Source of the DNA: Euglena gracilis | Lineage: Eukaryota; Euglenida; Euglenophyceae; Euglenales | Reading direction: 5' to 3' | Length of the DNA: 64,000 nt | Assembly (NCBI GenBank): GCA_039621445.1 | Contig: CP154954.1 | Span: forward strand, 30,818,395 to 30,882,394 | Shown here: in pieces, positions 1 to 10,813 of the stretch | Layout of the letters: the number at the start of each line of letters is the position of its first letter | How positions within the stretch are numbered: position 1 is the stretch's first letter | Program-made: the position numbers and the translations under genes | Notes under the pieces: generated by a model | What the model was told of the DNA's origin: nothing | Database searches by the model: none | Seen by the model: the letters and a program-made list of their open reading frames with translations, nothing else

Positions 1-204
1 AAAATCATCTGTTTCAGGCAGTTTTGACCGTGGTTTGAAGTAGAGACAGGGTATGGCTTTACCGTTTGGTGGAGTCAGCCAAAATTTTCCTCACCATTTT
101 CGGCCGATTTTGGCTGGATTTTGGGTTGGTGGGAGGGTGGTTGACTCCCCGGGGGGGTCGTGGGCACCTGGGTTTTTGAAAAAAGTGGGTGGGTGGGTTT
201 GGGC

Positions 205-645
205 CAGGGAAAAAGCCCCCCCGGTTTTATATTTGGGCGGAAATTTCAAGACCCCGAGGGGGGGTTTTATATTTGGGGGGGTTTTATATTTGGTCGGAAA
301 AATCAACTTCCCGGCGGGCTCCGGTAGTCACTTTTTTGGTCCAAAATCACAAATATGCCCACCCTTGGGGGTGGGCATATTTGTCCCCAAATATGCCCAC
401 CCCCAAAAACTTCATTTTTCGGGTGAAGGAGCAATTTTGACATTTTTTGGTAAAAATTGTTCCCAATTCTGCCAAAAAATCACAATTTCGGGAGAGAATT
501 GTCGAAAAATTTTCCTTCCGGCGCTTTGCGCCGGAGGGGGGGGTTATATTTGGGCGGGATTTCAAGGTCCTCAGGGGGGGTTTTATATTTGGGGGGGTTT
601 TGTATTTGGGGGGGGGGGTTATATTTGGGGGGGTTATGTTCATCA
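205..645. repeat. G-run mini-repeat cluster (TTTATATTTGGGG type)
   Basis: Seven or so copies of a short unit, TTTATATTTGGG followed by a run of G, alternate with GGAAATTTCAAG-type spacers. A perfect hairpin, CCGGCGCTTTGCGCCGG, lies at 518-534. The same unit recurs on the other strand at 23385-23530 and 23745-23835, so it is dispersed. Open frames here are repetitive and are not taken as coding. Direct observation; origin unknown, possibly the core of a non-autonomous transposon. Confidence 0.6.
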
Positions 646-1084
646 CAAAGACGATGCGTTCCCACATATTGCACATGTTTGTCCTGCCTCATTTTTCTTG
701 CCTCTGAAGTGAGAGGAGGTGCAATGTGCCTGAAATGACATCTTTGGAGCAAAGGCAGGGCAGTCCATAAGGGATGGGAAGTTTTTTTTTCCCTCAAGGA
801 CCACCCCTTGAGGACCGCCCTTAGGCCAAAGGGATGGCCAACTCTTTGGATATGATGCTGTTCAACAAGTGGGAAGAATTCTGTGACATTTGGCATTTGA
901 ATGTTTCAGAGAAGCCTTTTCTTTGTAAGTTGTTGGGATGAACACCATAAAATGGCTGAAAGTGCCAAAAATTCTGTTTACAAATGGCAACAGCCCCCAA
1001 AAACGGCCACAGATTGCCCAAAATGACCAAATTGATGGAAATGTCTAAGAGTTTGACAAACAGCTGATTAGTGCTCAATTTTTT

Positions 1085-1210
1085 TTGGTCAAAGATGACC
1101 AAAGGTGGCCAAAAGTGACCAAAATTGCCGAAAATGCCCCAAAATCATGGCAAAAGTGGCCAAAAATGCCAGAATGGCCAAAAATGACCAAAACAGCCAA
1201 AAACGGCCCC
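1085..1210. repeat. Imperfect ~10-bp repeat with phased A-tracts
   Basis: The unit GGCCAAAAAT or GACCAAAAGT repeats about twelve times with a spacing near 10 bp, so A-tracts fall roughly once per helical turn. A similar run lies at 28680-28900. Phased A-tracts are known to bend DNA; any role here is inference. No gene is seen in the surrounding 650-1700. Confidence 0.5.
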
Positions 1211-1699
1211 ACACCCCTGCTAAAACCCTCAAAATTTTTTGAGTCAACCCTGAGACCCAAAAATTCTGCAGAATTTTTGCTGCCAATTTCGACATCTAAG
1301 TCCGGTCCGTCTAGTCAAACTTTTTGTTGGCAATTCCCGCAGCCCAAGTAAGCGGGGGGGGGGGTGGCTGGTTTTTTTTGTGGTTTTGTTTTGGTGGCAG
1401 ACCCCCCCCATGCCACACCCACTCTCCCAAACTCTGCCCCTTCTTGCGCCAAAGGTGCTGGAATTTTTTGGGGCTTTTGGTCCCAAAAATTGATTGATAT
1501 TGATGCATTTTGTCCCGAGTAGCCAGGAAGTGGGGGGGAGAATGCAGGAAGTGGATGGTGGAAAGTGACCCCCTTCCCCCCGGGCAGGGCAGAACGGGAA
1601 TTGGCCGAACAGCCAGGGTGGTGGGTGGGGGGTCGACCCCCCCCCCCACCACCCCTTCCCGTATTTCCGGGAACACCAATTTTTGGACCCGAAAAATTT

Positions 1700-1905
1700 T
1701 TCCGGGCAAAAACCACCCAAAACCCCATTTTTTCACACCTTCCAAAAAAATCAACATTTTCTCAAAATGTTGATTTTGAGAGGTTTTTGAAGCAAAAAAT
1801 GCCATTGAAAGTCCAAAAAATATCAACGAGAAAAAATGTCAGTAAAATTTGACTGTGCCAAAATTTTGTCCACTTTTTTTGACCTTCGTTTTTTTCACCC
1901 CCTCC
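1700..1905 (-). repeat. Dispersed AT-rich repeat, family C (reverse copy)
   Basis: This stretch matches, in reverse complement, two tandemly placed copies at about 36325-36525 and 36745-36915. The shared core contains TCAAAATCAAAATTTTGAG and TTTTACTGACATTTTTT. Identity is high by eye, so the copies are fairly recent. No coding capacity is evident; the flanks 1930-2045 are short CCCC/GGGG palindromes. Confidence 0.6.
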
Positions 1906-2554
1906 CCACCCTAAAAAGTAGCACATTTTCCCGAAATCGGTGAAAATGCTCTGGTGGGTGGGTCGACCCCCCCCCACCTCCGGGCCGGGTCGGGGGTCGA
2001 CCCCCCCCACCAGGCCTTCCCGTTCTGCCCTGCCCCCCGGGGGGTCAGTGAGCAATAATGTGGTCCAACACGTTTTTATGAAAAACCCTGGATTGACATT
2101 TTAAATGGCCACCCGCTTTTCGACTGCAATGGTCCGCCTTGCAACCTCCACCCAATTGTTTGTAAGATAAACGCTTTCGCGAAATTGTCTTCGGCTCATC
2201 CACTGGTGGGCCAAATGGGTGCACCCTTGTTGTGGTGTGCTGCTGCGTGTGCAAAGAAAACCTTTTGAAACAAAAAATAAGCAGAATGTTTTGCCATCAA
2301 TGCCATCCATGTCGACCCACGAAAGAAAAAATACTCAGCGATTTTTTTTTGCTTTTTCTTCAGCTTCAAAGTCGACGCACAAAGCGAAGCCGCACCAGTC
2401 CCCGATGCCCCTCCCACAAAAGGAAATTTGTTCCAAAAGCCCTCAAAAGCCCTCGGTCAGCAGAAAATGGGGGCCAGCGCATGCAGGGTACAAAAGCGGC
2501 GACACACGCCGGCCGTTTGTTTTGTGGATTGCGATGCGTTGGGCTCGGTGTTGC

Positions 2555-2835
2555 CGCTTAGTGCCGCCTCGAAAAACGTTAGCTGCATTGTCTTCCAAGG
2601 GGCGGTCATCAGGCATGGCCTCACAAGATCTTTGCGTTCCGCCCCCGCTGCCCCTCCCTCCCTTGTCGTTTTCCACGAGGGTTTTTGAGTCACAGACGAG
2701 CACCATCGGCCAACGACGCGGAACGACAGGACCGCCGGCGAATAAGGAAAGGCTCCGAAGGTCTTTGTGCTCCGCCGTCGGCGTTCCTTCCTCGCTTGTG
2801 GTTTTCCTCGGTCGCCTTCCCATCTTCTTGTGCTC
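2555..2835 (+). repeat. Divergent copies of DIRS-type terminal/complementary repeat
   Basis: The segment 2612-2690 (beginning GGCATGGCCTCACAA) and a second at about 2735-2830 resemble 9005-9083, the internal complementary region of the DIRS-like element downstream. Both carry CTTTG(T)G(C/T)TCCGCC and CCTTCCTC(C/G)CTT blocks. They probably mark the edge of an older member of the same family, perhaps the one whose decayed polymerase follows at 3.4-4.3 kb. Similarity judged by eye. Confidence 0.5.
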
Positions 2836-3239
2836 CTCCCCTCTTCCTCCCTGAGACGTGGGTGTCCGTGGTGACTTAAAGTGCCTTAAAAGGAAGTGGG
2901 GACGTCGGGCTGTGCACAGCACAAGCCCCTGCTTGCCTGCGGCCGGGCTACTCCCGCACTGGCCTTCGCACGCAAGAATCCGCGGTATCCAACCGCTGAG
3001 AGTCCAGAAGTCAGGGATAACTTGAAAACAAGACTGAGATCAAGTTCAGAGAGTAGGAGAGTACCTCAGCTACGTCCTCTGACTTCATTCATGTCAAAAT
3101 CTCATTTTTTCTGGTTTCGTCTTTGCAGGCAGTTTTGGAGTTTTGGCAGGCAACACAACCCACAGTTACTTTGCTTAAACCCCAGAACACACCTTATTTC
3201 AGCCAACTTTTTTCCAACAGGTTTTCTGCACGGGTGTTG

Positions 3240-4330
3240 AAAATCATCTGCAGATGGAGCAAATTGTTCAAGAACTTCAAAGAATGAGACAAGAATTTGA
3301 GAATCTGAAAACACATGTGGGGCAAAATGAAAAGCAAGGGCAACAACCAGCCCCCCCATGCCCCAAAGGACAATGAATTCGAAGAAGATGTTTCAATAGG
3401 AGCTGAAGAGGAGGCAACCCACACTGATTAGACTGCTGTCTTACCCCCCACACACGTTAACCCCACCCATACTGATGCCCTAGCCTTTAGCCAGAGGCTG
3501 GGCTCTCCTCCCCCCTTGACCTTTTGAAAATAATCTTCTGAGGATCTGAAAATGTATGTGAGGCTGAAAAAAAAATCAAAAACTGCAGATTTCACACCAG
3601 CCGCACAGGAAACCGTTACCGAGTACTTGAACACAGGTGCCATAGACCACTCACAAACGAGGAGTGGGCAAAAACCAGCCAGTGGACACTAAAATTTCCC
3701 GGAGAGAAAAAAATAAACCGGAAAAATCAGGTTGATCACAGACCTCAGGAACATAAACCAGTGCCAAAACATCGTACGACACAGTGCAGACGCCTGTAAG
3801 ACCCTGCCGCAGACTCCGAAGCAAAAAGATTTGCACTGGGGGATAGCTCTGGACATCCAATCATTTTTCCACCACTTGCAGGTGCACTCCCACATTCAGA
3901 GGTAGATGCGTTTCTAAATCGGCGAAAACGCTTTTCAGATCCAGGCCCTTCCATTTGGATGAGCTTTCAGACCCTGGTGGTCACAGAAACTGACAAAACC
4001 ACTGAGGGCCTCGCTGAACCAGAAAAACATACAACATGTGTGGTATGCGGACGACTTTCTTCTGCTGGGGAAGACATCATAATCCACCAGGTTGAGGGCA
4101 GCTTCCCTCATCGAGCAACTGATAAAGTGTGTGATCAGGCTGATTTGGAAAAGAAAATGAACGACCCAGCACAGACATTGACGTACCTTGGACACCGGAT
4201 CGCCCTGACAACCAACAAAATCAGGCCCCTGGAGCACAAGAACCAATTGAAATTGACTCAGATAAAACACAAACTGACGGGACAGTGGTTCCAACCCTGG
4301 CGGAGAGGAGGCCAGCAGCCAGCCTGATCG
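3240..4330 (+). pseudogene. Degenerate reverse-transcriptase element
   Basis: Reading through stops and frame changes gives reverse-transcriptase landmarks in the right order: KIRLITDLRNINQ near 3710-3760, the motif A block LDIQSFFHHLQVH at about 3849-3887, FQIQALPFG near 3933-3960, the catalytic-motif box WYADDFLLLGK at 4041-4073, and YLGHRI at about 4183-4200. Upstream (3255-3340) is a glutamine-rich coiled-coil-like stretch that could be gag residue. Several in-frame stops and shifts show it is dead. The YADD box and the neighbouring terminal repeats suggest a DIRS/LTR-type element; the class is not certain. Confidence 0.7.
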
Positions 4331-4533
4331 AGGACCCCAGCCACCCCCCCACCACATGAACCAGCGTGAAGGACAGTGCGGGCGCAGCCCAGCCACAGGC
4401 AAGCAGCGGCTTGCGCTATGCACTCCTCGCCCCCCTCAACCTTCCTATGTCGGTTTCGGTGAGGCACCCTGTCCTGGGTGGGGCTGGCTTGGGCGTCAGC
4501 CTGGCCGTAAGGGGGGGACGGTTCAATCGCAGC

Positions 4534-4643
4534 GACACCTCGGGCTCCGCACTTTGCCATTGTGAGGCCATGCCTTGCTCGCCTTGTTCGCTGCGCTGGG
4601 TTAGGAGGTCCCGCTTAGTGCCATTTTTCGCCGGAGTTGGCTG
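4534..4643. repeat. Left inverted terminal repeat of DIRS-like element
   Basis: The first 35 nt are the exact reverse complement of 8681-8715. The remainder pairs with 8923-9017 in the internal complementary region. The arrangement shows the left end lies close to here, just before the gag-like frame at 4653. Confidence 0.75.
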
Positions 4644-4652
4644 ATTCCTAAC

Positions 4653-6250
4653 TTGCCCTTCGACACCCAGAAGAAAGGAAAAGAGTTCACGAACGAAGAA
4701 GAACCGAGAAAAGAAGTCAATATCATTCAATATCCAGAAGGACACGATCCAGACGAACAGCAATTGAGAATTCAATTAACAATTTTCAATTTTGACTTCA
4801 ATGAGCAATGCAGTGGAGAAGAAATTGGGAAGTCATGGCCACGGACGTCCTGGAGCAGTTGCCGCAGAAACAGGAGAACTTGGAGATGCGGTCGACACGC
4901 GACGAACCGTGGCCGTTTTTCCCCCCTAGACCCCCACCCCAGAAATTTGCCAGCCCAAACCCCCCCCCCCCCAGTGACGGCCACGGTCCTTGGACCACTG
5001 TGGCCGGAAGGCCCAGAAGGCAAAAGTCTGCCCCAGCCCTTGATGGGCAAAAGATGGGCCAGGGGGGCCCAAATTGCTCCACAATTGAACAATCACAACC
5101 CACACATGTGGGGCATCTCCCCCAAAGGCGCCCAGTCGCCTACACAACAATTGGCCAAAGGATGGCGAGATGGAATCAAGGCCAAGGAGGGCAACACTAC
5201 AGGGGCCATGGGGGCCAGTTTTACAAACAAATCCCCTCATGAAGGGGCAGAAAAGGTCTGTCCAACCCCCCCCAATTCATCCATCACAAGAGCCCCTCTC
5301 AAGGGGAAAAGGGGGGGCCACAGCAGCCCCCCCAGATTTCAAGTGGGGTTGGAGGCCAAATCAAGGCCTGAAGGATTATGGAAGAAAATTTACACATGGA
5401 GACCTTGGAGACCAGCAGGGTGGACCCACAGTGGCCACCAAGAAGCTAAGGGGCATCATGCCCAACCAGCAGGGTGGACCCACAGTGGCCACCAAGAAGC
5501 TAAGACAGCTGCTGGAGAAATCCCCCGAGGGACCCACAGAGGCCCTCTGCCAAAAATTGGGGAAAAGGGGACCCACAGTGGTCCCTTTGATGACCCAGCC
5601 TCAGGAGGAAAAGGGACCCACAGTGGCCCTTTTGGAGGGAGGGGCAGATACCCATCCAACATTTATTTCTCAATTCCCGATCAATCAATCAAGGGGGGGA
5701 CCCACAGAGGCCCCCCTATGGTATGGCAACCAACCACATCAACATGGAGAAGACCAGATAGGCCAAACAGGGGCATTAAGCCCTATGGTATGTCTTCCAA
5801 CAACAAGATCATCCAGAGAGGTGAGCAGAGAGGGAGAGAGTGCATGCACATCCCCCCAGAAAACATTTCATTTTCCAAGGGCACAAGCCCTAGGGGACCT
5901 AGGGGTGCAATGTCCAACACCCCCAACCCAGCCCCCCCAGCATCATCTCACCCAGAAAATAAATTCAATGGAGGAGGTATGGGGAGACACCCCCCTCCAT
6001 CAAAGGTTACAAAAAAGCCTAAAATGTCCAACATCTCCACCCCGGCCCCCCCTAAATCATCTTATCCAGGAAATAAATTCAATGGGAGAAAAATGGGGAG
6101 ACACCCCCCTCCATCAAAGGCTGCAAAAAAGCTTGAAATGGTGGGCAAAAAATGCCCCCCCCCCCAACAACATGTCAACTCATCAGGGATGGCATTCAAC
6201 CCCCCTGGGTAAACCCACCAAAACTGTCCACCCACCCAAAACCCAGAGCA
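4653..6250 (+). CDS. gag-like region of DIRS-like element (frame-broken)
   Basis: The first frame opens at 4653 with an acidic, charged segment (MPFDTQKKGKEF...). Around 4800 the likely frame changes to one with an NWEVMATDVLEQLPQKQENL coiled-coil-like stretch, followed by proline- and glutamine-rich sequence. From 5395 to 5725 a repeat of GPTVA or GPTEA occurs about seven times in one frame, spaced 11-25 residues apart. A later pair of related blocks near 5965-6000 and 6075-6115 (WGDTPLHQRLQKSLK in one frame) is a direct duplication. Position before RT and low complexity fit a gag-like nucleic-acid-binding protein; no zinc knuckle is visible. No single frame covers the region, so boundaries are approximate. 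Confidence 0.5.
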
Positions 6251-6274
6251 AATTTGAACCTACCCCAAGCAGAA

Positions 6275-7427
6275 AAAATACTGCTGGATTACGAAAAATC
6301 TGGATCCGTAAGGAGGGTGAGGGATTCAACCACCCAGCACCTCATCCCCTGGTTTTTGATTTCAAAGCCAGAGGGGGGACAGACAAAATGGAGATTAATA
6401 AGCGATTGCAGGGAAATAAATCAAAGGTTCCAAGTGAAACCTTTCAAGCTGGATCACATCCAGCACATTTTTCCAGTTTTGGAAAAGGCCACTGGGCAGC
6501 AAAAATAGACCTGAAGGATGCCTATTTTCATATTCCAGTAAGTCCAGGCCTAAGGCCATTTTTAAGGCATCAGGTGGGGGGCAGACCTGGGAATTCCAGG
6601 CAGGCTGTTTTGGCCTGAACATAATGCCCCAAATTTTCATGTCAGTCATGAAGACATTCGAAAAGCTGTGGAGGAAAAGGGGCATCCAGGTATTTATTTA
6701 CCTGGACGACATTTTACTGGTGGCCCCAACACAAAACATCTTACAAAATCACCTGAACACAGTCGTCAGGGATTTAATCAAATCAGGGTTCAAAATCAAT
6801 GTAAAAAAGTCCACCCTGCAGCCCACCCAAATCGTAAATCATCTTGGATTTCAACTAAACTTCCAAGAGGGAAAATTACAGGTGCCCCCCCAGAAAATAA
6901 AAACAGTAAAAAATGAGCTGGGAAAAATGGTGAAAAAAGATTACATGTCAAAAAGGCAACTGGCTGCCATTTTGGGCCAAATAAGATGCAACCTTATGGC
7001 CCTGCCCTTTCTAAGGGCCTTTACGGATGCCCTGGCAGATTTTTTGGTAAAAAATTCCACAGCCCCCTGGGACTCAAAACATCCCATTTCCCAAAGAATA
7101 AAGGACCAATTAAGAGAAATAAAAATTCTGCTGGACACCTGGGGGGGCAGACCCTTCCCCCAAAGTGCAACCAGAGAGTTGCACTCAGACAGCAGTACTC
7201 ATGCCTGGGGGGGGCTGGACATCCGAACAGGCAAAATTGTGCAAGAATTTTGGAGGGAAAACTCCATTTTGCGCATAAATGTCAAAGAATTAAGTGCAGC
7301 AATAAGCACAGTTCAAAGCCTCAGCCAGCCAGGGGAAACTGTGTCCCTATCTGTGGACAATCAAGTAATTTACTATTACCTAACAAAAGGGGGGGGGGCA
7401 GAAAAGACCCTTTCAATTCCATGCTAA
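6275..7427 (+). pseudogene. Reverse transcriptase-RNase H of DIRS-like element, frame-broken
   Basis: The RT is spread over three frames. KWRLISDCREINQ and FPVLEKATGQ lie in one frame (to about 6490), AAKIDLKDAYFHIPVS with the motif A aspartate in a second (about 6496-6550), and WEFQAGCFGLNIMPQIF followed by the YLDDILL catalytic box (about 6699-6719) in a third, which is open from 6624 to 7427. HLGFQLNF and the thumb follow. RNase H then shows HSDSSTHAWGG with its aspartate near 7185, NVKELSAAI with the glutamate near 7287, and SVDNQVIYYYL near 7352-7384. All catalytic acids are present. The frame changes fall next to homopolymer runs, for example the G run at 6582. Confidence 0.8.
6624..7427 (+). 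CDS. RT palm/thumb plus RNase H open frame
   Basis: This is the longest intact frame of the polymerase, 267 residues. It carries YLDDILLV near residue 28, NHLGFQLNF near residue 70, and the three RNase H acidic motifs in its second half. It begins within the RT fingers/palm, so it is not a natural start; the upstream part of the domain is in other frames. It is placed in the DIRS group because the downstream domains are a methyltransferase-like module and a tyrosine recombinase. Confidence 0.75.
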   Translation: MPQIFMSVMKTFEKLWRKRGIQVFIYLDDILLVAPTQNILQNHLNTVVRDLIKSGFKINVKKSTLQPTQIVNHLGFQLNFQEGKLQVPPQKIKTVKNELGKMVKKDYMSKRQLAAILGQIRCNLMALPFLRAFTDALADFLVKNSTAPWDSKHPISQRIKDQLREIKILLDTWGGRPFPQSATRELHSDSSTHAWGGLDIRTGKIVQEFWRENSILRINVKELSAAISTVQSLSQPGETVSLSVDNQVIYYYLTKGGGAEKTLSIPC

Positions 7428-7440
7428 GACCCTTCTTCAA

Positions 7441-7824
7441 ATGGTGCATGGAACACAACATAAACCTGCAAGTAAGATGGTCCCCTCAAAAGAATGCCTG
7501 GCAGACCCCATAAGCAGATGGGAAATGGACAGGGGGGATTACTCACTGGACCCCCAACTTTTTCAATGGCTGAGGCAGCAGTTCAAAAAGTACATCAGTC
7601 TAAAAACAGACCTTTTTGCCTCACCAGGCAACAAAAAACTGCCACAATTTGTGGCCAGGTGGCCCCACTGGGGAGCCACAGCAGTGGATGCATTACAATG
7701 TCCACTGGACAACATGGGGGATCTTTATGCAAACCCCCCCTGGTCTGTAATCCAAAAGTTTCTCCCCAGATTGAAAATGTTTCCACAGACCAAAGTTTTG
7801 ATGGTCACCCCCTACTGGGACTGA
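7441..7824 (+). CDS. Methyltransferase-like domain of DIRS-like element
   Basis: The frame reads DPISRWEMDRGDYSLDPQLF, then DLFASPGNKKLPQFVARWP, ATAVDALQCPL, LYANPPWSVIQ and VLMVTPYW. The NPPW box and the DLFAS start match the module between RNase H and recombinase in DIRS elements, which has been compared with DNA N6-adenine methyltransferases. The link to the preceding RNase H frame needs a shift near the G run at 7390-7400. Catalytic activity cannot be inferred. Confidence 0.65.
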   Translation: MVHGTQHKPASKMVPSKECLADPISRWEMDRGDYSLDPQLFQWLRQQFKKYISLKTDLFASPGNKKLPQFVARWPHWGATAVDALQCPLDNMGDLYANPPWSVIQKFLPRLKMFPQTKVLMVTPYWD

Positions 7825-7879
7825 GCCACATGGTGGCCCCAGTTAATAAAAATGAAAGTTCCAGGGACCCCCTGCCTGA

Positions 7880-8672
7880 AAATCACCCCCTACATGGGTA
7901 TGTTCACCAATTGCAGGGGGGAAGAAATGCCACCCCCCAGGTGGCCCCTCCTTTGCATGATTTGCTCAGGCAAATTTTGGAGGGGAAACAAGTAAAAAAT
8001 TCATCCATTAAAGATTTCCTGGGAAGAAACCCCAGTTTGAAAAGGTACCAAAGTGCCTTTACGCTTTTATGGGTAATTTTGGACAAAATGGGGGTACCCC
8101 CCCCTGAAGCCACCACTGACCAAGTGGTTGACGCTTTAATCCAACTGTTTCAATTTTCAAAGGCCCAAGCACGCAATGCATACAGCGCTATGCTATTGAT
8201 TCCTGGCTTTGGAGGCCTAAAGTTCCATGCCATGTTGGCACCTTATAAAAGGCTTTGGAACCAAAACCTGGAGAAATATGGGGCATTCTGGGAGCGAGTT
8301 GTCTCCATTCCCCAGTGCCCACAAATCAGTCCCTTTCATTTAATGTTGTCTTATGTGGCAGCAACACGTTTCTTTATGAAACCTGGGGGCCCCCTTTTAA
8401 TTACGTTAAAACCCCCTACAGAGCCATTAAGGCAGACACCATTGCTTCTATCACCAAAGAATTTTTGACCAAACAGGGGGTACCCCCCCAGGTTTGCGGA
8501 CCCCACTCCACCAGAGGGGCAGGGGTTGGATTGCTCAAAAAATTGGGTCTTTCTGCCCAAGAAGTTTGTGAAATTGGTCAATGGAAGGGGGTGGAGGCTT
8601 TTACAGCCCATTATCAAAGACTTGGTGCCCAAGGTTCTTTGGAGAATGCCCTGGCCCCCCTTTTTTCAGTGC
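7880..8672 (+). pseudogene. Tyrosine recombinase of DIRS-like element, one frameshift
   Basis: The N-terminal half (LHDLLRQILEGKQ, IKDFLGRNPSLKRYQSAF, QARNAYSAMLLIPGFGGL) is in one frame to about 8400. The catalytic half is in another frame: QVCGPHSTRGAGVGLLKKLG, then EVCEIGQWKGVEAFTAHYQR. The H-x-x-R of HSTR, the W of GQWKG and the terminal tyrosine in AHYQR match the C-terminal catalytic residues of tyrosine recombinases. The frame break is near 8390-8410. This enzyme would integrate circular cDNA. It ends about 10 nt before the right inverted repeat. Confidence 0.8.
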
Positions 8673-8680
8673 ACAATCTG

Positions 8681-9083
8681 GCCTCACAATGGCAAAGTGC
8701 GGAGCCCGAGGTGTCTCGTACTCCCTCGAGGCAGACCGAGAAGGGAGGAAGGGACACCGAGGGCGAAGCACAAAGACATTGTGAGCCCGACCCCCCCACC
8801 CATTTAAGAAAGTTTGTCTTCAAACGCCCTCTGTCAGAAGATGGGGGCCAGGGGGGGGGAGGTGGGGGGGGGACCCCCCCAGGCAAAGAAACAGCGCCAC
8901 GGTCGCCACGTCGGAGACAAAGCAGCCAACTCCGGCGAGGCGGCACTAAGCGGGACCTCCTAACCCAGCGCAGCGAACAATCACACAGCACCGCCGGCGA
9001 GCAAGGCATGGCCTCACAATGTCTTTGTGCTTCGCCCTCGGTGTCCCTTCCTCCCTTCTCGGTCTGCCTCGAGGGAGTACGAG
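8681..9083. repeat. Right inverted repeat and internal complementary region
   Basis: 8681-8715 is the reverse complement of 4534-4568. 8715-8785 and 9013-9083 form a perfect 71-bp inverted pair. 8923-9017 is the reverse complement of 4563-4643 with one 17-nt insertion. Read together, 8923-9083 is complementary to a junction between the element's right and left ends, the defining feature of DIRS internal complementary regions. Its position outside 8785 differs from the textbook order and may reflect rearrangement. Confidence 0.75.
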
Positions 9084-10506
9084 TCCTGCCCCAGGGTTTT
9101 TCTTCGAGGGGTTCGATTCTTTTTTTTGTGGGGTCGTCAACCTGTTGCGTGGTGCGTCGTTTGAACCGGTTTCATCTCCAGATTGCGTTTCTTGTTTGTT
9201 GAAGTCTGGGTTCAAAATTGAAATTTCTCGGAAGTTTGCTGATGAGTTTCTCGTTTAGTGAGCGTGAAAAAGAAGTGAGAATGGACCGCTTAAAAAAAAA
9301 CAATCGCCAGTAGGTCCGATCTTGGGACAGTCCTGTGCAAGGAAGGCCCGATTTCTCACAAACGTGCCTCTGCTTTAGGGACTCCAGGGGCCGAGGGCAC
9401 ATTTCTGGTTGGCAAAGACACAAAACAATTCCAGCAAACCCCAAAAAATCAACTAAGAAAGACAGAAATAGGAGTTATGGCACAGCCCTCATCGATGGAT
9501 ATGTCGTCATGCATAACTGGATAAAAGGTTGGAAAAAATTTGTTTGGGTGGTCAGAGAAAGGTGATAGGGAGAGGACAGCATAGCATACAGGATGCGCGA
9601 AAGATGCGATACGGACAGGAAAGAGCGCTACTCTTCCAGAATGTCCCGAAAAAGGCACAGGAGCGCGCAAACGGCGGGTGTGGGTCGAAAAAATGGAAAT
9701 TAATCCCTTTGCCATCCACCCGCAAATACCCGTTCACTTGGAGAAAATGGGACCAAGGCGCAGAATTTCCTTGGTTGGGGTACCCAACGGGGTCCCACCC
9801 ACGCGAACGCAACGCTCAACAATCCGGCACAGGCAATCACCCACACCGCTGGGCAAACCAGCACATCGCTTGTTGGTCCCCCAAAGACGTACCAATTTCA
9901 GCACATGGGCATTTTCACAGATTTTTCGGTGCCCACTTTTTGTTTGGATTTTCCCCAAACATCCCGTCCCTGCAGGTTGCGCGGCCTAATCAACCGTCCA
10001 CGTTGAGGCACAGGACCCCTGCCGACTGGAAGAACGCTCGCTGGGCATCGAACTGCTGGCAGCGGCCGACTGAAGCCATCGGTCCACAGGTTACTTTGTC
10101 TGGGCACAACCCCGCCCCACCTCCTCCTGATTGACAACTGCCCACGACCCCCCCCCCCTCCCAGCCAGGTTATTGCTTGTTATGGCTGGCCAGTGGACCC
10201 CGAGGGGGTCGGGTCCACTGGCTGGCCATTTTACAACACATATAAAAAAAATGGACCAGACCCCCCCCTCCTGGCTCGAGGGAAGAGGACACCTCCGGGG
10301 TCCCCTCCTGACTGGAAAAAAAATTGCCACCCAAAAGAGAGGGACCTGCATCATTTGTCGATGTTGTGACCCAGGGAATAGGCCCAATTTTGATGATTTT
10401 TCAGGCTGTGCACTAGGCTTGAAAAAAAGTTCAAACCTCTGGGTTTCAACTCTGGGAGACGCGAATTTCCCCCCAAAAAGGGCCAAAACCCCCGTTGTGA
10501 ATGGAA
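9084..10506. other. No gene recognised
   Basis: Open frames on both strands (for example 9529-10134 plus) show no family motif, GC3 bias or splice signals. From 10140 to 10320 the DNA holds short CCCC/GGGG palindromes around a TGGCCAGTGGACCC inverted pair (10188-10230). Nothing further is supported. Confidence 0.4.
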
Positions 10507-10813
10507 CAGGCTTCTTTTTACCAACCCGGGGGGAGGGGGGTGCCTTGCGCTCTGGGGTGCCTGCCCATAGTAGGCACCCCATGGGGGGGGGGTCGGTTTC
10601 GGCCCCCGGTGCCTGTTGACCCAGCCAAATTTTCCTTTGAAAATGGCCCATTTCCGGGCCCCGGTGCCTTCGGATTGCACCACCCACCCAAAATCCTCCC
10701 CCCCCCCCCCCCCCGCTGGGACCTCGGGGGGTCGAAAATACCCCCCCCCCGCCTGCCCATAGCCCCCCCAGAGGGGGGGGGGGAGGGTGCGCATTTCCTA
10801 AAAAAGAAGCCTG
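10507..10813. mobile_element. CAGG-ended MITE, family A
   Basis: Terminal inverted repeats are CAGGCTTCTTTTTA on the left and its complement TAAAAAAGAAGCCTG on the right. The core is runs of G and C. The flanking 8-mers (GAATGGAA and GATTTTTG) do not match, so the target duplication is lost or the ends recombined. The termini match the copies at 12596, 27270 and 35838. No coding capacity. Confidence 0.65.

Larger units (their letters stand above)
4534..9083 (+). mobile_element. DIRS-like tyrosine-recombinase retrotransposon
   Basis: The order is gag-like region, RT, RNase H, methyltransferase-like domain, tyrosine recombinase, which is the DIRS order. Left terminal sequence 4534-4643 is inverted at the right end: 4534-4568 matches 8681-8715 exactly in reverse complement, and 4563-4643 matches 8923-9017 apart from a 17-nt insertion. 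A 71-bp perfect inverted pair, 8715-8785 and 9013-9083, completes the internal complementary region that DIRS elements use for circular intermediates. There are no long direct LTRs and no integrase of the DDE type. At least four frame changes in the polymerase region suggest that this copy is inactive, or that indels in G/C runs were introduced by sequencing. Exact outer ends are not certain. Confidence 0.85.

Noticed and set aside
9529-10134. 201-codon plus-strand frame
   Set aside because: No domain, no codon bias, and minus-strand frames of similar length overlap it.
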